Positions 55,142 to 64,000 of a stretch of DNA of 64,000 nucleotides are shown here, in pieces (the first letter of the stretch is position 1; every line of letters starts with the position of its first letter). Source of the DNA: Lineus longissimus (taxonomy: Eukaryota; Nemertea; Pilidiophora; Heteronemertea; Lineidae); assembly GCF_910592395.1 (NCBI RefSeq), contig NC_088317.1, forward strand, positions 11,844,001 through 11,908,000. The letters are read 5' to 3'. The notes below the pieces were generated by a model that made no database searches, was not told the origin of the DNA, and saw nothing but the letters and a program-made list of their open reading frames with translations. The translations under genes and the position numbers were made by a program.

Positions 55142-55711
55142 GGTTATGGGCCCAGGCCACGTGTACCAGTATTCGATGGAGATGAACAGAAGTTCGAACT
55201 GTGGGAGGTGAAATTTATGGGGTATTTGCGGCTCCAGAAACTGTTCAACACGGTGAGTAAAACTGGCGAACTCACGGGCGACGACGCCGTCAAAAATGCA
55301 GAAGCATTTGCAGAACTCGTTCAATGTCTTGGTGATCGAAGCCTTTCCCTGGTAATTCGTGATGCCAAGGATGACGGCAGAGGAGCATTGAAAATTCTAC
55401 GTGAACATTATCTTTCGAAAGGAAAGCCAAAGATCATAACTTTATACACTGAACTGACGAGTCTTGTCAAGTCCAGTACAGAGAGTGTGACGGACTACAT
55501 ATTGAGAGCTGAGACAGCAGCTGCATATCTAAAGAGTGCAGGCGAAACAATCAGTGATAGTCTCCTTGTCGCTATGGTGATCAATTTAGGCTGTTTACGA
55601 CGGTCATCACCCAAAGAGAAAAGGCCGCCACTTTTCAAGGGTTCAAAGTGGCACTACGCAGTTTTGAAGAAAGTGAGAAAATTTCGACAGAGGAGAAGGA
55701 CAATGTTATGA
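55127..55711 (+). pseudogene. Gag, N-terminal part, frameshifted
   Basis: Starts MSASTGYGPRPRVPVFDGDE inside the LTR and runs through the UBN2-type capsid region (KFELWEVKFMGYLRL, HYLSKGKPKIITLYTEL). Near 55587, after MVINLG, the frame changes: the rest of the capsid, from TTVITQREKAATF on, is in the frame of the long downstream ORF. A small deletion is the simplest reading, since the expected GLP-type motif is missing. An upstream in-frame ATG at 55016 exists, but 55127 is the likely start because it begins at the typical N-terminus. Confidence 0.85.
55142..55155 (+). promoter_or_regulatory. Primer binding site, initiator tRNA-Met anticodon stem-loop
   Basis: GGTTATGGGCCCAG directly abuts the LTR and is complementary to the CTGGGCCCATAACC anticodon region of initiator tRNA-Met. 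Drosophila copia is known to use a cleaved initiator tRNA-Met in this way. Here the site is also translated as part of Gag. Confidence 0.85.
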
Positions 55712-58700
55712 AAGTGTCTACTGGTCATGCTGGTAAACCGTCTGTCATGTCGAAGGGTAACCTAAAATGTTACTCCTGTGGGAAATACGGACATAAAGCT
55801 GCGGACTGTAAGTCGAAGAAGAAACAGCAGCGCTGGTGCGAAGTTTGTAAAAATGCTTCGCATGATACTAAATACTGTAAGAAAAAGGACTCGCACGAAT
55901 CGTCTCGGGACTCTGTGTCCAACAAGGAAAAAGGCTCAAACTCGAATAAGGATTCAGTGAAATGTGCAGATGCGACAGAATCCGTGCACATGTTTGTGTT
56001 CCGAGTAGGTTTGGATGACGCCGCAAAACCACGGAACAGTCTACTAGTTGATTGTGGGGCAACGGCCCATATCTTGAATGACGAATCGAAATTCATTCGC
56101 TTTGATGATCGTTTCTCGCCATCGAGGCATTTTATCGAGCTTGCCAACGGAGAAAAATCCAATAATGTTGCGCTAAAACGTGGAGATGCGAAAGTAATGA
56201 TCGAGAATAAGGAAGGAAAGCACTGCGCCGCTATCCTAAACAATGCCCTGCTAATCCCATCGTATCCGCAAGACATTTTTTCCGTACAGTCGGCGACGGA
56301 AAAGGGCTCTACTGTCACTTTCAACCCGGACTCTGCTGAACTAGTTACTCCTGATGGAAGCAACTTTAATGTCAAAAAGTCGGGCAGACTATACTACCTG
56401 AGTGTTGTGGACTGTGAACCTCCAGACAATTCTACAGATCTTGATTCGGTCAAGGTCACACGAAGCCTTCTAGATTGGCATGAAGTGTTAGGACACTGTA
56501 ACTTACATGATATTGTTAAGTTGGAGAATGTGGTCGAAGGGATGAAGATAGTCAACACCAGCAAGTTGAGCACTCCTGGAAGTTGCCGTGTTTGCCTATT
56601 GGGCAAAATGACACAAGATAGAAGCAGGACTCCCAGGGTTCGCTCAACAGAGCCATTGCAGCTGGTGCACTCTGACTTAGCAGGTCCCATTGACCCTATC
56701 TCTTCTGAAGGGTTTAGATATGCCATGATTTTTGTTGATGACTACTCTGGTTTGATATTTGTGTATTTTCTGAAAGAGAAGAGCAATGCTCTTGCAGCCA
56801 CTGAGAAATTTCTGGCAGATTGTGCCCCGTTTGGAAGGGTTAAATGTTTAAGGTCTGATAATGGTGGTGAGTTTACTACCAGTGCCTATGGAGAGCTGCT
56901 GAGAAAAAATGGAATAAGGCATGACACGTCAGCCCCTTATTCCCCCCACCAAAATGGCACGGCAGAGAGACACTGGAGGGTGCTTTTTGAAATGGCCAGA
57001 TGTTTGTTAATCCAGGCCAAACTTGAAAAGAGCCTTTGGCCTTATGCTGTGATGGCAGCGGCACATATCAGAAACCGATGTTTCAATAATCGGATAAATC
57101 AGACCCCGTATTTTGCGATGACAGGCCGTAAACCAGACCTGTCACGCATGGCTGTGTTTGGATCAGAGTGTTATGCCTATGAACAAGGCAGCAAAAAGCT
57201 AGACCCGAGGTGTTCAAAGGGAATATTTGTGGGCTATGATAAGTCCAGCCCAGCTTACCTAGTGTTTGTTCCAGAAACAAAGAAGGTCAAAAGAGTCAGA
57301 TGTGTAAAATTTGTCACTTCAAGTCCAAATGAGCCTCAACCCACTGGTGGAGTTTATGCTGAAACTCAAACTTATATAGATGATGATTCAGAGGTGAGGG
57401 AACCCCCTCAGCCTGTTGTTGGTATAGATGTACACAATGATGAACCCCCTCAGCCTGTTGTTGGTATGGATTTGCACAATGATGCTGACCATGATGTACA
57501 CATTGGTGTTGATAATGATAATGATGTCAATGCTGAGCCAGGAGATTTGGAAAATGGTGAGCAAGGTGCCAATTTTCAGCTACCACTTGACCTTGATGCT
57601 CAAAATGAGATCCCTGGTATTTTTGTTCAAAACGCTGAAATTGAACCAGCTGGCAATGCTCCACCAAATGCAAATCTCCAGGACGAAGCAAGGAGGTATC
57701 CTCTCAGGGAACGTACTAAACCCAAATATTTGGTAGATTATACCAGTGACACTGACAGTGTGGAAACTGATGAAGATGACAGTGTGAATTGTACTTTGGA
57801 TTACTGTTATAAGTTAGATAATGTTCCACAAACTCATCATGAGGCAATTCATTCTTCCAAGTCAGAACAATGGCGAAAAGCCATGGAAGCAGAGATGTGT
57901 GCTCTGAGGGAGAATGAAACATTTGAACTCACCCCCCTGCCAGAAGGCAGGAAAGTAGTGGGGGGCCGTTGGGTGTACGCTCTAAAATTTGGTTCTAACT
58001 GTGAGGAGACATACAAGGCCCGCTATGTGGCAAAAGGGTACTCTCAACTCCCTGGGATTGATTATTATGAAACATTCTCCCCCACAGCACGCATGACATC
58101 TATCAGAATGCTAATGCAGTTGGCTGCACAGTATGATTTGAAGATACATCAAATGGATGTTAAAACTGCCTATTTAAACGCACCTATAGATTGTGAAATC
58201 TATGTTGAACAGCCTGAAGGTTTTGCCCAAGAGGGCCAGGCAGGTGAAAAATTGGTCTATAGACTGAAGAAGTCTCTTTATGGGCTCAAACAGAGCGGTA
58301 GGAATTGGAACGACATGTTGCATACTCATTTGATTGAACAAGGTTTCAAGCAGTCACTTGCTGACAACTGTGTGTATTCCAAAATTTCGGACCAAGAGAT
58401 GACCATAGCTATAGTGTGCGTGGATGATATCATCATCGCTTCAAATCTTGACTCAAAACTAAATGATGTGAAAGAGGCACTGAGCAAAAGGTTCAGAATG
58501 AAAGATCTCGGGAAAATTTCCTATTTTCTAGGGATTGAATTTTCACAGACTGATAGTGGTACCATTGAAATGAATCAGTCAAGGTATATTGAGAAAATTC
58601 TCTCAAGGTTTGGTATGACATACTCTAAGCCTAGGGCTACTCCATGTGAAGTTGGTAAGACAAATGTTGTGAACTCCGAGCTTGTAGATGCCAAAAATTA

Positions 58701-59361
58701 CAGAGAAATCGTAGGTAGTCTCATCTATGTGATGACGGCCACCAGGCCTGACTTATGTTTTGTTGTCACAAAACTGTCACAGCACATGGCTAATCCAACT
58801 GTCGAAGATTTGACAATGGCGAAGCATGTCCTTAGGTATTTGAAGGGCACTTTAAACTAAGGGTTGGTGTACAGGAAAGCTGACGGTTTGTCACTTGTAG
58901 GTTTTTGTGATGCTGATTGGGGAAGTTCCAGCGAGGACCGACGTAGCATTTCTGGCTATGGGTTTCAACTTTCTTCTGAGGGGCCACTGGTCTCATGGAA
59001 AAGCAAGAAGCAACAAACCGTTGCTTTGTCAACTTGTGAAGCGGAATACATGGCACTCGCTACTGCTACCCAAGAAGCAAAATTTCTGTTGCAATTGTAC
59101 CCGAGTATGACTGGGAAGAAACTTGAACAAGTTTGTATGCATTGTGACAATCAGGGAGCGATCGCTTTAGCTCAAAACCCCGTTCATCACCAGAGAACGA
59201 AACATGTGGACATCAAGTACCATTTTGTACGGTCTGAAGTCAAAAATGGGTTGCTACAACTTGTCTATATTCCATCAGAAGGCAATGTTGCTGACATGTT
59301 CACAAAGCCAGTTTCAAGGTTTAAGTTACAGAAGTTTGTCGAGGCTATCTCAGGATTCTAA
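55588..59361 (+). pseudogene. Gag C-terminus and Pol of copia element, one internal stop
   Basis: In order: CCHC knuckle CYSCGKYGHKAADC and a second CEVCKNASHDTKYC; protease LLVDCGATAH, with Cys where DSG or DTG is usual; integrase with HEVLGHCNLH...CRVC zinc site, HSDLAGP, RSDNGGEF and NGTAERHWR (D, D, E); a linker with a repeated QPVVG(I/M)D unit; RT with YKARYVAKGYSQ, MDVKTAYLNA, KKSLYGLKQS and VCVDDIIIAS (CVDD for YVDD); RNase H with GFCDADWG, STCEAEYMAL and RTKHVDIKYH. TAA at 58858-58860 interrupts the frame just before LVYRKADG; the frame continues to 59361. About 1250 residues if read through. Confidence 0.92.
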
Positions 59362-59465
59362 AAGTCACACAACTTATGGCTATCATATAGACTCTGTGGC
59401 ATTGTGTCTGGTAATTGTTTTTCTTTTTCAAGCATTTTCTTATTTGACTCTCATCTATTGCAACT

Positions 59466-59530
59466 TGTAGGGTTTGCAAGTTTATTGTTTATCGTGTGTA
59501 GGGTTTGCAAGTTTATTGTTTATCGTGTGT
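59466..59530 (+). repeat. ~30-bp tandem duplication before 3' LTR
   Basis: GTAGGGTTTGCAAGTTTATTG plus TTTATCGTGT occurs twice in a row between the pol stop and the polypurine tract. Confidence 0.9.
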
Positions 59531-59564
59531 ATAGACTCTCAATCTCATGGTTGCTTTACATCAT

Positions 59565-59574
59565 AAAGTGGGGG
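59565..59574 (+). promoter_or_regulatory. Polypurine tract
   Basis: AAAGTGGGGG directly precedes the 3' LTR, as needed for plus-strand priming; a single T interrupts it. Confidence 0.75.
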
Positions 59575-59836
59575 TGTTGGAATGTAAACTTCATCTGTCT
59601 ATACTGTCCCTTTAAATACCATCAATTGCACCGTAACGTGCTGCCATCTGTACTAAGGTCATGTATCAAACTCTCCTGTACTGTTTCTATGATTATACTA
59701 ATAAAGGAGGGTGGAAAAAGATTACGCGCCTTCTCCGAACGTCGTCACACGAAAGAAGTTGTTCTTGTTTTTCTTCTCTCCAACAAAGTTAAGTTTCTCA
59801 GTGAAACTAAGTCTCCATATCATGTCGGCCTCAACA
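59575..59836 (+). repeat. 3' LTR
   Basis: Same 262 bp as the 5' LTR with one substitution. It also carries the gag ATG (59822), which here opens onto flanking DNA. Confidence 0.95.
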
Positions 59837-61375
59837 GGAACAAGGTTTTTTAGCAGGAGGAAAGCGAGAACATTTTGCACCGTCGTATTCCGATTTGACT
59901 GATTAGTGGTGAAATCTGCTTTTAATTTGAAAATAAACATATTCGTTTTTCTAGTTCTAACGTTGTCTGAATTAAAGATGCTTTCCCAATGCTTGACTGG
60001 TCTGGCAAGAGGCATTGCCAGGAAAACGTGACGTCATTTTGGCCATTCTTCTTACCGCACGCCCTCCCTCTCCGTAAAACATCCTGACATGGTGTGAAGT
60101 GGGAGGGCGCACAATGGGAACCACACTGCCGCAATGTTATTAGTTTCTATTTATAGAATTCAGCGGCAGAGATTTTAAGCTCGGAAAAAGTAGATTAACT
60201 CGGCTAATCTCAATGGATTTTACCCAGGAATGTTTTCAAGGCGAGAGAAACATCTGATTTAAGTACTGCGATTTCATGTTCATGCCGAAGATTGGCCTAA
60301 AACGTGGACGAAAAGAGTGCATTAGGGTAGCGAGTGTTGGAGAGGTCACGTGATTGGACGAGAAACCTGAAGTTTTCGTGCTTTTAGCTGTCAACGTCAA
60401 TGGCTATAATATACTCCTGCAGAATAGTAGAACCAATAGAACTAATTTTCCGAAGTTTCCAATAGTTTGAACACAAATCAGAACATGACCCGTCAGCTGG
60501 ACTCAGATCTGCATAAATTACGATAAATAATGAGGTCGTCACTTCAATTTCGCAAAGAAAGTTGACTCCATTCGAAGGTTGTTTTGACCAAATTCCGTTG
60601 AACTCATCGTTATGAGGGCATTTGAACACATTCTCGTTGATCTTCTCTATAAACGTGTGAAGTTTCGTACCAAAATACGTTTCCGTAAAGGCTTTAAAAA
60701 AAAATTTGTCACTTACAAAATCATCGCTCCGGTAGAAATAAAAAGGTCACCACCATTTTCTTGATAGTACTCCAGGTAACCTCGGCGGGAAATTTAAAGC
60801 GGAATCATCCGGGGTCAAACAACAGTTTTGCTCACTACCTCCAACTGGTGATATAAATCGACACTAATCTATTTTATATCAAAACTTCTGTATCATGAAG
60901 ACCTTTTCAACTTTATTTCAAGCTTTTATCGCCTGGAATAGAGCGTCAAAAAATGTTTTTTTTCATTTACGCATTTTGCCCCCTGGGGAGCTGAATTTGA
61001 GTCGAATCGCCCAAATTTTTTTCCGTAAGCAACATTTACTGCGGTGTTAATAAGCAAGACTAGATTTGAAGTGCCTCGGTTGTATGATTACAAAATGCCC
61101 AACTTTGTCTACAGATGGCTAGATGGAAGGATGGCAGGATGGATGGAAGGAAGGACGGACACCAATCGAATAGCTATTTGACTAGCTGACTTTGTCAGCT
61201 GAGCTAAAAACACAATAAACTTGACACTGCATGAAAAAAAAACTTTCTGTCATTTCTTCATTTGATTTCCAATGGAATTCCAAAGCAATATTTGGACTCA
61301 TTCTGCCTGAAGCGAAACCTGACATTGCGCCTTCAGGAAAAGAAGAAAAGTGGCAAGTTTGAAAGACACCAAACG

Positions 61376-62115
61376 CAGTCCATGCCAGGAAACGGGCGCG
61401 ATCACGCCCGCGCCCGCAAACGCCCGTAAACTACGCCGCACGAGCGCTATCCATAACGCCCGCCAGACACTTGAGGGGCGCGTGCCGCCCGTCACAAAAA
61501 AACACCGGCGCAATAACGCCCGCCGATTCCCAGCACGATCGTGATTCATTTTTCCGGTATCCAGAGTTCCATTTCGCGGAAATCTAGAGTCTCACTCAAC
61601 ACGGTAATTATGCCGTTTAGCGCTGGGCACACGCCAGGCTGTACACTTTGCTATAGTTGGCGGTTGCTGCAGTGCGCGGTAATGGCATATCGAATCAGGA
61701 TGGAACTAAGCATTACAAAGTGGATTGTAGGCGTTTTGAGCATGTTTCTTCGCCGGGAGTTGGCTGCAAAAAGTGCAAAGCAGATAAAACTAGTTTTTTG
61801 TCTAAATTCCTTGTTCATAATGTAATAAATTGCCATGCCCGACGGGCAGCATGACTTAGTCCTGCGACTTGCTCAGAATTTTTTTTACTCTGGAATTGTT
61901 TACAGGCGTGTCATGCGGCGGCAGGCGTGACCGCGCCTGTTTCCTGGCAGTAGTTTGCAGGCGCAGGCGTGATCAGGGGCGCAGGCGTGATCGCGCCGGT
62001 TTACTGGCATTGCCTGCCCGCTGGACAGCTGGCGGGAGTGAAAAAAATAGTGCCCGTGGAAAGGGTTGCGAGAGTGACTGATGGTGCCCGTGGATTTTTC
62101 TCATGGCAGGCACTG
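61376..62115. mobile_element. GC-rich DNA element, family C copy 2 (inverted relative to copy 1)
   Basis: Ends CAGTCCATGCCAGGAAACGG and ...CATGGCAGGCACTG, flanked by a perfect 6-bp duplication CAAACG (61370-61375, 62116-62121). Sub-terminal GCCAGGAAACGGGCGCGATC is repeated inverted near 61925-61950. CAGT...ACTG termini are reminiscent of hAT-like elements, but 6 bp is not the usual 8-bp duplication; the superfamily is open. Confidence 0.8.
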
Positions 62116-62859
62116 CAAACGGGTGTCACACACTGTGACATCCAGGCAGGGAAGTTACCATCTACAGCCATGCTTTCGAATGCTTTGTTGTGAATCAATT
62201 CGACAGGATTCCACCGTAAATATATTCACTGTTTGCCAGGACTTCACCAGATGAACACTGCCATGCTACACAGGCATTAGACGCGAATTTGTTGTGTTAT
62301 TTTTTGTTATTCAACAGGAACAGACGTAGCAAAAACAAATTCCAACTCAGTATTCAACGCGAATTTGACATTGAATTTGCGTCGAACCCTGACCAGGGGG
62401 GGCACAGGGTTCCGATTGACTGCTGCATTAGGTCTGATCAATATAATTCAAATCTCACTAGAACAGTATTTGGTCAATAACAGTTAGTAGAACACTGTCC
62501 AGTTGTCTGTTAGATATTCAATGCACCACCTATATATGGCCACAATCATGCCTTAGTTTTTCCTCTGTGCAGAACAGAACATTATCCCCGGTTCTCTGAT
62601 GATAAGTCACAGGTAATCGAAGGCAAGGGTTTGTTTACAAATAGAGGTATACAATGCTGTACAAAAAAACACACTGATGTACACAAAACTCCCTTATTAG
62701 GGGGAATTCAGTTACCTTACTTTGTTTGGGTGATGAAAACATTCGTTTGGGTGATGAAAACAGGTTTTAAACCATAATTATGCCTACATCAAAAATAGAT
62801 TAGTTCAAAAAAACCTCTAACTCAGATTTCCTCCATTTTTGAATGAAATTGCAACTTTT

Positions 62860-63235
62860 CAATACCAACCTGGCGGTCGCAGTTGTTGGAGGATTGTAAT
62901 GGTTACGGTCTCATAGTGACGCTAATGCCAACCCCTTACAGCAGAATAGGGCAATTTAAACATTAATTAAGAAACTCTATCACCAGCACATCTGCTTTGG
63001 CGAAAACTGCCTGTCATGAGTGAGTGTGATTGACACGAGGAGTACAAAGTGCCAAAATATTCCAATAGAGCACGCATAGAATAGATACCACTCAACCAAC
63101 ACACATAACTCCCACCTGGTGGTCACAGTTTTTGGAGGATTGTAATGGTTAGGGTCTCAAAGTGACGCTATTGCCCTCCACTTACAGCAGAACAGGGCAA
63201 TTTAAACATTTATTAACACACTGCCCACTGTATTT
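62860..63235 (+). repeat. ~120-bp direct repeat, two copies
   Basis: GGAGGATTGTAATGGTTA...GGGCAATTTAAACATT occurs at about 62872-62985 and 63118-63230 with about 85-90 percent identity by eye. Confidence 0.8.
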
Positions 63236-63245
63236 CACGTTTTAA

Positions 63246-64000
63246 CCCTATATTTGCCATTTTTGAGGTGTTTTTAGGTATTTTTGACATTTTTGTACCA
63301 AGTAATAAAGTATCTAATCATTGTCAACGATCTCCTCTATCTCTCTATATACTATATATAGTCCTTTTTGGTCTGATACACTTCGTAACAGGACAGCGCA
63401 CAAAGGGGTATATTGCACTTGGGACAGTACATTCGTGTTTCGCGACGAATGCCACGTCTTTGGCAAACCCTGCAACTCCTTTGAGGATAATTGTCCTTGG
63501 GGAGTTGGTGGAAACTTAGCCCTTGCATGTACCATGAAACCACCTAGCAGTCTGTCAGCTGGGTCCCTTCTTGGTGCATTCCTAGGCCATGGGAGGGATC
63601 TGGAAGGTGAGTCCTCGTCATCAGAGTCCGAATTGCTGTCAACGAGAGCAAAATTGTTCTACCAACTCCATTTGAAATTCAAGCAGGGCAAGTTTATCAT
63701 CAGCATTGTTTGCATTGTATACTATGTGTGTATTGTTGATGGCCAATTCTATGAGACAAGAGTTTCTTTGGCCATTTGATTGTCTTCCTCACTGTAGGAG
63801 AGTAAGCAATAATTGATCAATTCGGTCAACACCTGACATGAATTGAATGTATTCAACAATACAATTTGGCTTGTTGGTTTCAACATGTGCACCTCCTCGA
63901 GCCCTCACCCTGACCACATGCATACTATCATCATGTTTGGTACGGATTGCCTTCGCAGTTCTATTGTCCTGCCATGCAGTCACCATCACTCTTCCATTGT
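63246..64000 (-). mobile_element. Second piggyBac element, 3' part, cut by window edge
   Basis: TTAA at 63242-63245 followed by CCCTATATTTGCC, a piggyBac-style terminus. The transposase runs off the right edge. Confidence 0.75.
63355..63989 (-). pseudogene. piggyBac transposase, C-terminal part, frameshifted
   Basis: From the right edge: RTKHDDSMHVVRVRARGGAH, then EYIQFMSGVDRIDQ, which holds the third catalytic Asp (GVD), then VRKTIKWPKKLLSH. After a frame change comes ELAINNTHIVYNANNADDKL, and finally the Cys-rich domain CRVCQRRGIRRETRMYCPKC...LCALSCYEVYQ ending KKDYI. The frame breaks near 63730-63760. The upstream part is outside the window. Confidence 0.8.

Larger units (their letters stand above)
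54880..59836 (+). mobile_element. Ty1/copia LTR retrotransposon, very young but defective
   Basis: Two 262-bp LTRs differ at one position (T at 55087, A at 59782). A 5-bp target duplication GGAAC lies at 54875-54879 and 59837-59841. A primer binding site, gag, pol (protease, integrase, RT, RNase H order, as in copia) and a polypurine tract are all present. Two lesions: a frameshifting deletion in gag near 55587 and a TAA in the RNase H region at 58858. Without help from another copy it should not move. Confidence 0.95.
53219..61206 (+). mobile_element. Helentron-like composite, family J copy 2, holding the copia element
   Basis: The 5' hairpin AGGCCC/GGGCCT followed by GGCGCTCAGCTGG parallels the 5' end of family A. 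The 3' side has GGAAGGACGGACACC, then CTGACTTTGTCAG and CTGAGCTA. The copia element (54880-59836) is nested. Without it the element is about 3 kb. The pairing of the ends is inference. Confidence 0.45.

Overview
The window is invertebrate-like eukaryotic DNA: short exons with GT-AG introns, long introns and a dense layer of transposable elements. A marine invertebrate, perhaps a lophotrochozoan, is my best guess. It rests on the mix of Helentron-like elements, piggyBac relatives, a 2A-bearing LINE and a copia element, and it is not a firm assignment.

The main host gene is on the minus strand. Eleven exons between 49229 and 7039 encode the C-terminal half of a TTI1-like (TELO2-interacting protein 1) HEAT-repeat protein, in the right order and with matching splice phases. 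Its N-terminal exons lie beyond 49 kb, probably outside the window. Its last exon was not found. The last exon seen runs straight into a minisatellite built from copies of its own 3' end and splice donor. A second gene, on the plus strand at 2117-5389, belongs to an uncharacterised family that looks like a DDE (RNase H-fold) transposase fused to a Cys-rich zinc-binding tail. It carries one nonsense codon and one frameshift.

TTI1 introns are filled with nested mobile DNA. From 9.2 to 16.1 kb a pogo-like element holds a broken piggyBac copy, which itself holds a Helentron-like element; a 560-bp palindrome of 39-bp repeats ends 17 bp from a TTI1 exon. From 19.8 to 25.4 kb there is a decayed LINE with a 2A peptide, split by two Helentron-like insertions. 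From 30.2 to 40.95 kb five or more elements are nested, including a Tigger/pogo element with a substituted catalytic Asp. From 41 to 49 kb lie another Helentron-like composite, a long hairpin and a TTAA-flanked MITE.

Right of 49.2 kb the window is almost entirely mobile: an internally deleted piggyBac, two inverted copies of a GC-rich DNA element, a very young but defective Ty1/copia element (54880-59836), and the 3' part of a second piggyBac transposase at the right edge.

Across the window at least nine elements are flanked by TTAA (one with a single mismatch). One Helentron-like superfamily recurs with a 5' hairpin whose arms co-vary, a (GAC)n tract, a 3' hairpin and no target duplication. 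Its units repeatedly carry TGACCTTGA (TCAAGGTCA on the other strand), the extended half-site of ERR/NR5A nuclear receptors.
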